Below are positions 32,440-43,152 of a stretch of DNA of 64,000 nucleotides, piece after piece. Every line of letters begins with the position of its first letter. The first letter of the stretch is position 1. Source of the DNA: Phanerochaete sordida. Its lineage: Eukaryota; Basidiomycota; Agaricomycetes; Polyporales; Phanerochaetaceae. The stretch lies in the NCBI GenBank assembly GCA_019973155.2, contig BPQB01000055.1:124001-188000 (forward strand), read 5' to 3'. Below the pieces are notes generated by a model. The model did no database searches. It was not told where the DNA came from and saw only the letters and a program-made list of their open reading frames with translations. The position numbers and the translations under genes are program-made.

Positions 32440-34622
32440 ATGTCTTCACTTCATTCAGAAATCGTAATGTCGAAGTGCTGCCCGGGTTACTTTCGCTGGG
32501 CTTCAAGCCCTTTGCAGAACCCCGAGTTTGTACAGCCTGCCGACATCGACGTCAGCACATATCAGCACATCTCTGGCCAACGCCTCTCTTGGCAGCCTAG
32601 GCAGTACATCCTCTCCCCGTCCTCCTCCGCCGACAGTCCCCTCATGGCCAACGACGAGCCGCCAAGGAAGACACGCCGGGTCAACAAGAAATGTGCGAGG
32701 AACATGAAGAGAAGCGACTGCTGGCACCAAGGTGGCTGTACCTGCCATCCGCTTCCACCTGGCTTCGTCCCCCAGTCTGCGTCTGCTGTTCCGCCTGCTC
32801 TGGTCACGGCTGCTTCCTCAGCTGCTCCGGCTACCTCTGCCACTGGCCCTGCTGGATCTGCAGCCTCGGAAGCGACCTCGGAAGCCGCAGGCCCTGAATC
32901 TCGTCGTTCCGCTGGTCTTGGGCTGTCTGGTTCCGATGCACCTTCTGTCGCCGAGCAGCAAGTACGATCCTCTCAGGAAGAACACCAAGGTGTACCTCTG
33001 GGCTCTCGTGGGCAACGTGAGTACTTGCAGCACTGCTTCAGCATCCCAAGCCGTCTAACCGCTGTTGACTATTCAGTACATTCGTCGACCTCAGCACCTG
33101 GTACGTCATCTTACACGCTGCTCCTCACATTTACTCAGTGCTCTTTCCCTCAGCGGCACTGTCCTCTACTCAGCAGCCCACCGCCCGCAGTCAGGCAGAT
33201 GCGATGGTCGGCAATCCAAATTACGCTTCACACATCGCCCCCATCTTCACCGCAAGCCGTGCCGAGACTATCCAGCAGCGCGCTGATCAGCGCGCAGTCG
33301 ACGCACAGCTCCTAGCCCGCAAGGCAGAGAAGACGAGGTTTGTCTGGATCCATGTCCTGCTCAAGGTGAGCTGCCGTCTTCCTATCTCTTTCACTCTGGC
33401 TAATACCTGGTGTAGGACGAAGGCGAGGCGGTGATCCACCGCTGGACGCATCCGTTCTCGCCGTGGCCGTTTGTAGTCTTCAGCCGGGAGGTCTTGGTCG
33501 AGCTTGGGCTGTGTTCTGATCTGGGGGCACATGGGACGTTCTCGTTCTTCGCGTTCAACGACAGTCTCAACACCTGGGTTCGCACGAAGGAGGGCAGCTC
33601 TATGGAAGTGGCTACTGGGCAGAAGGTCTATCTGCGCGCTCTCGACTGCCCCAGACCTGCAGTGTTTCCTCCTATCTCCGCTAGTTCTTCGCCTCGTGTT
33701 CTTGGCACCTCTGCGGCCTCGCCTCATCTTCGGTTCAACCTAGCTGGTGAACGAGCTTCAGTGCGCCAGCAGCGCCACGACGCCCTGCTCTCGCCGAACG
33801 CGCTGCCTAGTGCTAGCCCTAGTTTCACTCCTCTTGGTCTTGCCAGCACATCCACGTCTTCTCAGCCTACAGTACCGTCTCAGTCGCCGCGCCCTTCAGA
33901 TCATCCTCAGCCTAGGGCGCAGCCGTCCTTTGTTTTCCAGCCCCAGATCTGCCCGGCGCCTCGTCCACCTCCAGCTTCGTCTCCGTCTCCGGCTCCGGCT
34001 CCGGCTTCGTCTCCATCTTCACCGACTTCCACTCAGCAAGATCCCCCCTCTCCTGTTGCCAGCACCAGTCGCCCTCCGCCGACTCTACACCGCAAGGAGC
34101 CTGATGACATCATAATCATCACCGACAGTTCCGATGACGACCTCCCGTCTATTCAGGCTATCATTGCTGAGCACAAGAAGAAGAGACAGGTCAAGATTGA
34201 AGACCACTCGGAGACCCCTGGTAAGTCGTATTCGGTTCTTATCAAGTGCCTCTCTGATGTTCGTCGCTGCAGACTTGACTGTCCCTGCATCCTCGTCTTC
34301 CCCCCCGGCCTGGCCATCTCAGTACCATGCAGTAGACATCAACAACCTATTCCTGGCTGCTGCTAGGGAAGGTCGTGCTGGTGCAGTCTTCGCTGCACAC
34401 TTTCCTGGTGTTCCCTTTGCTCCAGCGACATTCTACAGCCATAGAGAGCGTTGGTTGAAGGGTGACGGAGCCACGGAGGACTTGCGTTCCCGCTTTGTTA
34501 ACTACGGGCGCACAGACCAGGGCCTTTGGCAACGCTTCATGGACATCGTTCCCGACCCTCGCGCAGCTCTTCGTAACGTAGGCAAGAAGAACAAGCGGGC
34601 GTCCTCGAAAGAGGAGGCTTAA
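32440..34622 (+). CDS. Ser/Pro-rich nuclear-type protein with a SUMO-interacting-like motif, unknown family
   Basis: Five exons: 32440-33016, 33077-33100, 33154-33365, 33416-34220 and 34273-34622; all GT-AG and all phases match, giving 655 residues. The N-terminal part has KTRRVNKKCARNMKRSDC followed by CxC (basic, possible nuclear signal), then an Ala/Ser-rich stretch. Residues ~200-330 are a folded-looking part (ASHIAPIFTASRAETIQQRA, KTRFVWIHVLLK, FVVFSREVLVELGL). Residues ~345-500 are a Pro/Ser-rich linker. At about 501-513 DDIIIITDSSDDD fits a SUMO-interacting motif with acidic flank. The C-terminus (AVDINNLFLAAAREG, FYSHRERWLKGD, LWQRFMDIVPD) is conserved-looking and helical. It sits beside a KDZ-associated gene and an AT-rich island, so it may be cargo of a transposon. 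Function unknown. Confidence 0.7.
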
Positions 34623-34655
34623 TTCTGTTCTTTTCTTGCAGTATCTTACATATTT

Positions 34656-34721
34656 CCCTCTAGTTTTGTAATCACTCGAGATAGTGTACCCTCTAGTTTT
34701 GTAATCACTCGAGATATTGTA
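34656..34721. repeat. Two tandem copies of a 33-bp unit
   Basis: CCCTCTAGTTTTGTAATCAC plus 13 more bases, repeated at 34656 and 34689 with one difference (TAGTGTA versus TATTGTA). It lies in the probable 3' untranslated region of the gene ending at 34622 and duplicates a possible TTGTAATC processing signal. Confidence 0.75.
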
Positions 34722-36195
34722 CTTTCACTGGTAAAATACGACGACGCACCGCCTGCACATAAGACGATGGCTCCCACCTGCAACACCTGGGTTAGGGTTT
34801 CGTGGCCGCGCAACCCCTGGGTTCACTAGCCGCTTTCTCTTGCATCCACCACCACCATCTCTATGTCCGCCTGTGTGTCAGCTCGAGTGGCCGCTGCGTA
34901 ATAGAGCAAGAAAATCATCGCCCACGCGTGCACGACCACTGGAAGCATTGACAACGACACCCACCCCGCCCGCGTCAATGCCACGTCATCGACTTGGTAC
35001 GACATCGCACAGCAGCGCACCGCTAATGACAACGGCTGCGCGCGTTCTCGAGGCGTGAATGCCGCCTGCAGGTGCCGTGTCCATCGCGTTCCGCTCAGCG
35101 AGGTGTCTGCTGACCAGTGCGTTTCGCTTTGCAGGAACGACTGCGGACGACGACGAAGCATGTGCGCGACCGGCCACGTCGACGAAGCATGTGCATACGA
35201 AGTGCGCAGCGACACATGCGCGCGGCGACTGCGGACGCATGCGCGCGACGTGACGGCGTCCGCAGGCTCTCGCGCGGGACGTCGGCACCGCTGGACGCGC
35301 AGCGCAAGATCTCCGCGTGGCTGCGGTCGTCGGAGTCGCGGCAGGACGGTGCGCAGCGTTTTATTTGAATCTGCACGAATCGCGGTTCTGACGCTTTCGC
35401 AGCGACGGCTTGAGAGACGGGGAGGCGGCAGGAGGTCGCGAGGAGGGGCGGCTGGGCGGCAGCCGGACGGTCCAGGGAGGCGGCGACGGTCCTGGACGTA
35501 TACGGTCGTCAACACGCGCCGCGGAAGAGCAACGAACGTAGATTCTCACCATCACCACCGCCCATGCGCCCCGCGGCGAAGGCCAGCGCCGGCCGCCGTC
35601 GTCTTCCACCGCCCGCGCGCCCCTCCCTTCGCGTCACGCGCGGCACAGAAGCCGAAGCTGCCAAACCTCACCCACCGTCGCCGCCGCTCCCAAGCCGCCG
35701 ATACGGAGTCCGTGCACCTCGCGGGCGTGCGTGCATCCGCAGCGCAAAGTCGTCCATGTCGCTTGGCGGCCGCGCGCGCGTGCGCCGCGACGCCAGAACG
35801 CCGTCCGGTGAGCGCGCCGCCCGGGCAGCACCAGTGTGCGTCTCTGTCGCGCGGCATCACCCAGCTCCTCCACGCCCCACCGTGCACGCTCGCCGAGCAC
35901 GGCGCCGCCGTGGCTGCCATTCGGCACGACGAGGTCGTTGCTGCACATCGTCAGCATCGGCTCGCGGATGCGGAGGGCGGCGTACATGACGGCATACGGC
36001 ATGCGCGCGTGGTGCTGCGGGTCGAGCTGCGGGTCGAGCGCGTCCGCCCCGCGATCGTTAATTACATTAGATATCCACATGTCACTATATATATATTCTG
36101 ATGCCTTCAGATATCGCTCCTGTGTGCATACATTCCATATTCTGAGAGGCAACCCTTAGTAAAAGATCCCCCGGCCGCTGTGGTGGATCCAATAT
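34722..36195. other. GC-rich stretch, no gene supported
   Basis: Long overlapping frames here (up to 348 codons, + strand 35055-36101) are rich in Arg, Ala and Cys in all frames, as expected from GC-rich non-coding DNA. A 59-codon - strand frame (35005 to 34826) has one hydrophobic, membrane-like segment (SMLPVVVHAWAMIFLLYYAA) and could be a last exon or a small membrane peptide, but has no other support. Confidence 0.35.
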
Positions 36196-38416
36196 TTACA
36201 CCCAATATCCTGGCTCCTCCCCCTTCGCCGCCAATGTGTCCACGGTCTCGCGGTTCTTGCGCATGATCATCTCGTCGAGAAAGAAGGTGTATCGATCTGC
36301 TTGCATTTCCCTGCAGATTGAGTTGTAGCCTGCAAGCCAAACATTGGTTTGTTCCGCAATTGATGAGTTGAAGTACCATTTTCCGTCGCCCTTCAGGAGC
36401 TCTGGATAACGGACCGGGTTGCAGAACTGCTGGCAGGTAGTGTCGTTCTCACTGTGTTTGGTTTTGAAGTGAAATACGTCCACGGTGAGGCGAATATTGG
36501 TCCACCATGGGTCACCTGTGTTCTGCACATGTGCCAAGAGCTTGCAATTTGTGTCGTAGAAGAGGTGGGTAGGGACAAATGTGGTCCCGAAGTACGTCCG
36601 CTTGACAAGCTCCTATATTCCATGAGGCAGGAGAATATAAGCAAGTTGTCATATGACTACCGCACAGTGAGTCTTACCGCAGCACTTGGAAGTGTTTCGG
36701 CGCCATAGCACACTGCATGGTTGATGATTACTCCACAGGGTGCCACAAGTACTTGTTCGTTGTGGGTACGCTTTCGGGCAACTTGAAGGCGTACTTTGGT
36801 AACAGGCGCAGATGGGCGAGGCGCATCTGAGGTAGATGCTTGAGGTGCAGGACGGGGCACGACATCTCCAGCAGCGGCAGTAACAGTAAACTCTTCCTCA
36901 TGCAGCTCCGCCAAGCTGTTGGCGTCCGTCGAGCCTGCCAAACGCGCACGTTGGAGACGGTCCTGCAGTTGGAAGCGTGACTGCCTGCGGAGCTCATAGA
37001 GGTCGTATGCGCTCTGGTGTTCTGGGTGGGAGCATACACGCTTGTTGGGCTGTGCACGCTCTTGACAGCCGACTACAGCGCAGATAAACTCTTGCTCATG
37101 GTGCTCAGGGCAGAAGTGATCCGAATTGCTGAGAAGCGGAACCTTGCAGTTGTGAACGCCGCAACAGGGGTGGCCAATGGTCACACCGTCCATGACGACG
37201 CAAGAGACTAATGCTGATCAGGGAATTTGTACAGTACCATGAGCGAATGGAAGGCATGAAAGCGAATTAAAACGTACTTAGCTGTTCATCAACGTACCAC
37301 TCTCGCACGCACTTCTTGCACCGGTGTGGCAGCTCAGGCTGGCCAGCGAGCTGCATGTGTGCATTGCGTTCTTGGACGGCGGCAGTGAACCGATGCTCCT
37401 GTAGCCCGGTATGCGGCACACGAAGGATCATGTCCCTCTGCTCGCAATCTTCGAGAAGGCAGAAAATGGTGAAGCTGTCCCAGACGTGGATGACAGAGAT
37501 CTGTGGCTGGAATGGCCAGTCCTCTGGGAAGGGAAAAGGACCTTTGGACAGCTGTTTGTTGTATGTGTTCATGCATCCAGTGGCTGACACCCTGTACCAC
37601 GTTGAGCGAGGGAGCACCGGGGTTTGTCATAATTCTGAAACATACCACGATGCAAGCATCCCCTGAACCCATAGCTCTATGAGCCGGCGTTCGACAAACT
37701 GATGTTCCCCGGCTTGTACAACATCAGGGACCCCAGGGTAATATTCGCGCATGCCATTGCGAACAAGAAATTGATGCTTGTAGCGAGTGTGGCACTCTGA
37801 TAGCAGAAGCGTACAAGTTAGACACACGTTCCAGAGGTAGAAATGGTAGTGATCTCACGAGGGCAGTATAGATGTACAGACCACGCAGGCAGGGACCCTT
37901 TGTCCAACGTAAACAGGACAACCTGGCGCTGATCTGCACGACCAAGCTGAGATTGCCCTGGCTGCGCTTTTGGACAGTCCAGGGTGGTACAGTGAGTATT
38001 TGGCGGGTAGAAGACTTTGCCAGCTACGAGAACATGAGCAAAGATAGCGGCCAGATACTAGAGGGCGTACCGATGCCATAGCGAAGGCCGTACTTGTGAA
38101 AAAGCTCCAGCGGATCTTCATGAAGCTCGGCAATGTGGTCTTCATTCCAGATGAGAAGATTTAATGAACTCCACAGCCAAGTAACGACATCGTCTCCCAT
38201 GTGTAGAGACTCGCTCAGAAATGCGCGAAAGGAGTCGGAGAGGTGCTCAGGGGGCAGGCTGATGTCCTTGTAGATGTTGACAGGCTGTGCAGTGATTATT
38301 TCTCGCTTGAGTGTGGCGCAGAAGAAGATAAAGCGGTTGAGCTGGTGAAGTCTGAGCTGCGATGCAAGGTCTGGGCGGTCTGCCATGACCTGCCAGATGG
38401 CTACCATGGAGTCCAT
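36196..38416 (-). CDS. KDZ-transposon-associated cysteine-cluster protein (CxC5/CxC6 type)
   Basis: Six exons: 38416-38071, 38023-37859, 37796-37646, 37591-37278, 37207-36678 and 36612-36196; introns of 47-70 nt with matching phases; 640 residues; ATG in a CCACC context. Residues 1-115 are helical (RPDLASQL, RFIFFCATLKREII). A CxC5-like cluster follows (FYPPNTHCTTLDCPKA, YCPQCHTRYKHQF), then CLLEDCEQ and RCKKCVREWY, and a CxC6-like cluster GHPCCGVHNCKVPL, HFCPEHH, ICAVVGCQ, RVCSHPEHQ. The last exon (VDVFHFKTKHSENDTTCQQF, SSIAEQTNVWLAGY, FFLDEMIMRKN) is the typical end of these proteins. Such genes are carried by or linked to Kyakuja-Dileera-Zisupton transposons in agaricomycetes and are thought to bind DNA or partners of the transposase. 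No KDZ transposase is visible in the window. The frame is fully intact. Confidence 0.85.
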
Positions 38417-38592
38417 GGTGGTGGTACGAGAAGAAGCGGCGTGTCGAGCGAATTATTGCATGCGGACATTGCCTGCCCAGATTGTGTGGCAACAGGCGCT
38501 CGAGGGCCCTTCCTTATTGGGATATCCCGCCACATTCCAAACGTAGCTGTCCCGCTCGATTACATAATTAGGCGCCCCACGTGCCAGGCGCC

Positions 38593-38636
38593 CGGCACAG
38601 ACGGCACAGACGGCACAGACGGCACAGAGGCACAGA
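38593..38636. repeat. 9-bp minisatellite (GGCACAGAC)n
   Basis: Four units of GGCACAGAC in a row and a partial, about 180 bp upstream of the KDZ-associated gene start. Confidence 0.8.
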
Positions 38637-38639
38637 ATG

Positions 38640-39387
38640 CCCAATTCCCGAACGTCCTCGGCGGACTTCAATGAGAGCTTCGTTCGCGAGGAAGCCTTTC
38701 TGAGATGTTCCTGACTTCCAACGGTGCACTGGCTCTGTTTCTTATTTTATCTGATGCCTTCTTGCTTTGCTGTGCCCGTCGGCGCAGAGCACCAATTTGT
38801 CGGGTCAAGCTGGCCCTCCGAGGCGCGGTTCATTCACAGCATCAAGCGCCGCAGCAGCTGCCACGCCTGTCCAACTCGACGAGTCCATGAAGTGCCCTGT
38901 GCGTTTACGGCCTGGATCGTGACCACCACGTTGTGAGCACTTCGACTCTGCCATAGCTCGTCGAAGTGAACATCGACCATGGACAGTGAGTTCTGGTGCT
39001 CAGAGCCTGTTAATATACTCATCATGGAGAAGGCCGATATCGCAGGAAAGCGGAGGCCGTACTAATGCTGGATCCGCCTGCCAAAGTACGTTACATCGCT
39101 CGCTAATTGTCTGTGCACTGCCTCCATGTTGATATGCTTGTCCACAGCGTAGCTCTCATCTCGCCGCCAGTGATTCCGAGTGCATGGCGACAAGCGGTCC
39201 CGATGAGCTTACAGAGTCGGTTGTAGACGGTGAGCCCTCGACACGGTAGACGGGATACTGCACTCGGTCTGATGTATAAGGCCAAGCGGCTGTCTCCGCA
39301 GTTCCAAAACCAGACGATCTGCTGCATGGGCCTGAGGTGCGTCATACTCAGCGGGAACACGAGCTTCATAAATTGAGATACCTTTAG
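38640..39387. other. Upstream region of HET copy 3; no gene supported
   Basis: By analogy with copies 1 and 2 the first two HET exons should lie within about 200 bp before 39388, but I could not align them. Only short frames are present. Confidence 0.35.
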
Positions 39388-40014
39388 CTCGTCGAAGATT
39401 ACCTCCCCTTTCCTAGCGAATATCTCAATGGTGGGTGCCGATGTCGAGTGATCTGCTGGCGCAGTTGCTAATCTATGCTCAGAGCCTCTTCATCCCACAC
39501 GACCAAAGCGTCTGGAGTATTCGAGTGCTTATAAAGTGCTGAAGGTACGTTTTACCGGTCGGGCAGCGGAACAATATTAGTCATATTATTACCCAGCAAA
39601 TGAACGACTTTCTCGATGCCCATCAACATGTAGAGTTCATAAATTGTTTGAAAGAACACTACCGAGCGCTCGAAGAGTTCATGGATAAGGTCTTCTCGAG
39701 GCATCCAGATGGTTTGTTCGCAGAGGTTCAGTGATGGTGCACCGAATGTTGAAACATTGCCTGCAGGACGCACTCCATCTGGCGGACTAAGGTGGACTGT
39801 GCCTTCTCTCCTCAGTGACAAGGTGAGTGAATGCGTCTTATTTGTTAATGATACTCACGCTAGCCATAGGACGCTCTTTATGATGCTGTACCTGCGACTT
39901 CCTTCCGCAAAATATTCGGCTCAGCAGAAGCGCATTTTTGTGAGTGTGGACGGTGAATTGTAGCTGAGTTCGGCACTGACTGCTGTGTATCAGCGGTCCG
40001 TAATAATCAGGTGA
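39388..40014 (+). pseudogene. Decayed N-terminal exons of HET copy 3
   Basis: Exons 39388-39430 (LVEDYLPFPSEYLN) and 39483-39544 (LEYSSAYKVLK) align in length, phase and sequence with exons 3 and 4 of copy 2. Exon 5 starts at 39597 and reads YRALEEFMDKVFSRHPDG, but one extra T at 39726-39728 creates TGA at 39732-39734; the old frame continues as PAGRTPSGGLRW up to a GTGAGT donor at 39823. The AG of the next acceptor has mutated (CGCAA where the others have TTGCAG), and the start of exon 6 (SAQQKRIFVSVDGEL) ends in TAG. The sequence between here and 40015 is shortened relative to copy 2. Confidence 0.6.
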
Positions 40015-42078
40015 ATGATGTCCTGTCTATTATTACTGCGCTTGCTGAAAAGAGGTCTACTGCAGCGTCCCTCCCTAGTCGTCTTTGGAGCGCACCTGAT
40101 AGTTCTACAAGACCCACCCTGGGGCTTACCGGCGTCCACACCACGTCATTTCGTCCTTCCCAGGCACCCGATCAACGAGCAACCGCCTGCGAGGAGCACT
40201 GACAAGAGCTGGTACATCAGATCATCTATCAACCGTCTTCACAACTGGGCACTGCTCGAGCTGGCATCCTCAGGCGTTTCTGAGAAGGAGATCTTTACCT
40301 CATCCCGTGTAGGCCACAAGTTTACCTTGCGCCCTAAGCCTCGGTCGACCATCCCATTCCAGTGGGTCCACATTGGTGCACAGGCCATTTCAGATACCCT
40401 TGCGGACACACCGTGCTCTTCCATGAGTGCTGAGCAACTGCTCTGGACCCTGAACGACGTTCTGGGTGGAGACGTCCAAATTCACAGCCCTGGTGTACGG
40501 GACTGCCTTTCATACTTCGTCAAAGGATCCGTTGCTATCCGTCCTCAACTTGACGATGAAGACACATCCGCAGATCACCCTCGCGCATTGCATTCTGTCT
40601 CTCCTATGGATTTCGGACAGGCCTACGCCCACTGGCGGACTGTTAAGAACGCCGACTTCACGGACTTTCTTCGCACTCTTGGCAACTGCCGCATTGCAGA
40701 CGACGAGATGCGGCGGAATGCCGTCCAGGGCACGTACATCAGCAATGCACAGCTGCCTCCACGACGGGTCTGGGACTTATTCAGTAATCGCGTTGTTCCG
40801 TCCTATCTCGTTCCCAAGAACCTTCAGAACGACATCCCCAGGTCTATATGGACCGTCTCTCACGGCTGGTGCCATCCTACCCATCGCCACAGCATCGAGA
40901 CGCCGATTAATGCCTACCAGTGGCCTGTTCCAATTCCAGGAGCACCGGAAGGTTCCCAAGCTTCACAAGACCCTGCCTTGGCAACGACCCTCGAGCACGT
41001 TCGCGTGGAGCTGCTCAACCATGGCGCGGAATACGTCTGGCAGGACATTCTCTGTGTACGACAGGTGGGAAGTCCGGAGAACGAGGCACTGCGAGCGGAG
41101 GAGTGGAGGACGGATATCCCCATGATTGGCCGCATATACAACGCCGGTCTTCCCTGCGTCACCTACTTCAATGGTCTCGGCCTTCCACTCAAGCTGGACG
41201 CGGCGACTCTACGCTCGGACAGACACTGGCTCAACCGTGTCTGGACACTGCAGGAGGGGACCGGCGAGTGGCTTTGCGGCGGCGCAACAGCGACTGCGTT
41301 GGCGACAAGGGAGGCAGAGATCTTTTTCCAGGAGACCCTCGGAAGCTCAGTCTCACGGGTATTCGGGCAATGTCACATCAAGGCCATCCAGGAGCGCCAT
41401 TGTACCTCGGAGCTGGACAGGGTGCACGGCCTCGCATATGTCGCCGGCTGCGATACACACCCGATCTACGATCTGGACATGACGCCTGACCATGCCTGGG
41501 TGCTGCTCCTTAAGCATCTGGGCTCCGAGACCCGAGGACGCATAGCGACGTTGCACACGCTGAGTAACCCTGACAGCACTTCCTTCCTTCCATCGTTCGA
41601 GGAGTTCAAGAACTGCGTCACTGTTCCCGGGGCACATCCATGGGTCCTCGAGCCCTACAACCCAATCTCAATCATTGACGAGCTGTCTCTGGGAGATAGC
41701 AAGCCCGGGACATACTTCCACAGTTCCAAAGCCCTGGGAACACTCTCAGTATTGGAGGCAATGTCCGGTGGCGATCAGTCTCTTCACCTCAAGTTGTCCT
41801 TCACTGTCGATCCCGACATGTTTCGCATCTACGGTCAATATTGCCCACACACCGAGTATGACGTCGTTTCCCTTTCCACACGTGCATCCGTAGTCGTCGA
41901 GGTTGTGGGAAAGATAATGATAGAGGGGAAAACAGCTCAAAAAGTGGTCAAGCGTGGCTGTATCCATTGGAATGAGTCCGTCCGGCAAGCATATACTCCC
42001 TATGTTCGCGAGAAGAAGCCGATTGTGTATGTCCCATATTCCGACGTTGACAAAGCAGTTTACAATGTATATGATTAG
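40015..42078 (+). CDS. HET-domain protein, copy 3 (short N-terminus)
   Basis: 687 residues from ATG ATG at 40015-40020 to TAG. The start MMSCLLLLRLLKRGLLQ is an out-of-frame reading of sequence that encodes WLNDVL in copy 2, after which it joins the family at SLVVFGAHL. HET core at about nt 40851-41250: TVSHGWCHP, YVWQDILCVRQ (D kept, LD changed to QD), EEWRTDIPMIGRIY, RVWTLQEGTGEW. The C-terminus runs VVSLSTRASVVVEVVGKIMI to VDKAVYNVYD, the family end. It is more diverged from copies 1 and 2 than they are from each other. The long ORF with the normal stop suggests either a functional short protein or recent decay. It faces F-box relics and an intact F-box gene on the - strand. Confidence 0.75.
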   Translation: MMSCLLLLRLLKRGLLQRPSLVVFGAHLIVLQDPPWGLPASTPRHFVLPRHPINEQPPARSTDKSWYIRSSINRLHNWALLELASSGVSEKEIFTSSRVGHKFTLRPKPRSTIPFQWVHIGAQAISDTLADTPCSSMSAEQLLWTLNDVLGGDVQIHSPGVRDCLSYFVKGSVAIRPQLDDEDTSADHPRALHSVSPMDFGQAYAHWRTVKNADFTDFLRTLGNCRIADDEMRRNAVQGTYISNAQLPPRRVWDLFSNRVVPSYLVPKNLQNDIPRSIWTVSHGWCHPTHRHSIETPINAYQWPVPIPGAPEGSQASQDPALATTLEHVRVELLNHGAEYVWQDILCVRQVGSPENEALRAEEWRTDIPMIGRIYNAGLPCVTYFNGLGLPLKLDAATLRSDRHWLNRVWTLQEGTGEWLCGGATATALATREAEIFFQETLGSSVSRVFGQCHIKAIQERHCTSELDRVHGLAYVAGCDTHPIYDLDMTPDHAWVLLLKHLGSETRGRIATLHTLSNPDSTSFLPSFEEFKNCVTVPGAHPWVLEPYNPISIIDELSLGDSKPGTYFHSSKALGTLSVLEAMSGGDQSLHLKLSFTVDPDMFRIYGQYCPHTEYDVVSLSTRASVVVEVVGKIMIEGKTAQKVVKRGCIHWNESVRQAYTPYVREKKPIVYVPYSDVDKAVYNVYD

Positions 42079-42429
42079 GCTCTATTTTACCAACCGACGC
42101 TGCTTCCTTATGTACTGTATAGCAGCTATGCGTCGACGCGCACTTCGGCAGGCAAGCATACATGCGCATCGCGGGTACAGGTATGTCTGTAAGAGACGGT
42201 GCCGTGCGCAGCTGGAAGACGATGGCGCCGCCTCTGTCTGGCAAATGTCCCGCAAGGGAGTTGTAGCTGTCACAACTTCGCGATGGCGAAATCGACCGGC
42301 GGGCAGATAACCAGTTGGTCTTATTGAAGGACGTTCGTTCAAGGAGTAACGGGTGAGGTGCGAGGTTCAATGGGCACATTCAGGTCCTGCTAGATGTGAT
42401 GGCAAAAGAGCTTTAGTGCGCTGCGTCAC

Positions 42430-43122
42430 CGCGTATCGAGCTGCGAAGAAGCCCGAGGTCGTCCGGAGACTTCAAGAGTCCGACGAGGTGGTTGGTGCCG
42501 TCCGCTGAGGAGCGAGATAGGTGGGCTTTGAGGCTGCGCAGGCGGGCGCACGGGAAGAGCCAGAGCCCGCTCGAGTGCGATGCTGGAGATGCACAGGTAT
42601 GTCAGCTGGACTGGTGCGACTTATAATCGCGGACTGGCCAGCATCGGCGGTGTTCTGCACGCGCCAGGACGAGTCCAAACGGAAGTCCAGTCGGGGCGCC
42701 AGGAGCTGCGCACCCGAGGCATCGAGAAAGTGCGCGAGCGGCGGGACCTCGTCCCGCGCGACCAACGTCCTGAAGCGCGTGAGCGGGACCGCGCCCTCCT
42801 GTGCGTTCGCCGCGGTGACGGCAGCCCAGAGCCAATGCATGCGTGGCGCCGGAAACAGGTCGCCGTCCAGCGCGCGCAGCCGGCGCAGGCTCTGGCCGAG
42901 CACGGCCCTCGCGGGCTGCGCCTCTGCGCACGGCTTCCAGGCGAACAGGTCATCGTCGTATGTCCTGAATTGGAGGATGCGGAGCTTCGCTTTGTTCAAG
43001 TTCGCAGTTGCGGAGAGGAGCCGTTCGTCGGCCGCGGGGCTGCTGAGGGAAGTGATGGACCGTGATAGCTTCGGCATCGCGATTGGGGCATAGAATGTGG
43101 CGCTTCTCCAACGCCCCGACGC
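42430..43122 (-). pseudogene. F-box gene fragment, C type (middle part only)
   Basis: Matches the middle of the gene at 58957-60158 from API-AMPKLSRSITSL (APTAMSELSLSIDAL) through ADERLLSATANL, AVLGQSLRRLRALDGDLFPA, RMHWLWAAVTAANAQEGAVP to SWRVQNTADAG at the exon 1 end, and a little of exon 2. The F-box, the first ~100 residues and the last ~90 are missing. One frame stays open for ~220 codons, so the truncation is fairly recent. Confidence 0.7.
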
Positions 43123-43152
43123 TTTAGCACAACTTCGCACCCAAGCCTCCTC

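Noticed and set aside
35055..36101. 348-codon + strand frame
   Set aside because: Cys/Arg-rich in every frame, no motif, no splice logic; GC-rich non-coding DNA.
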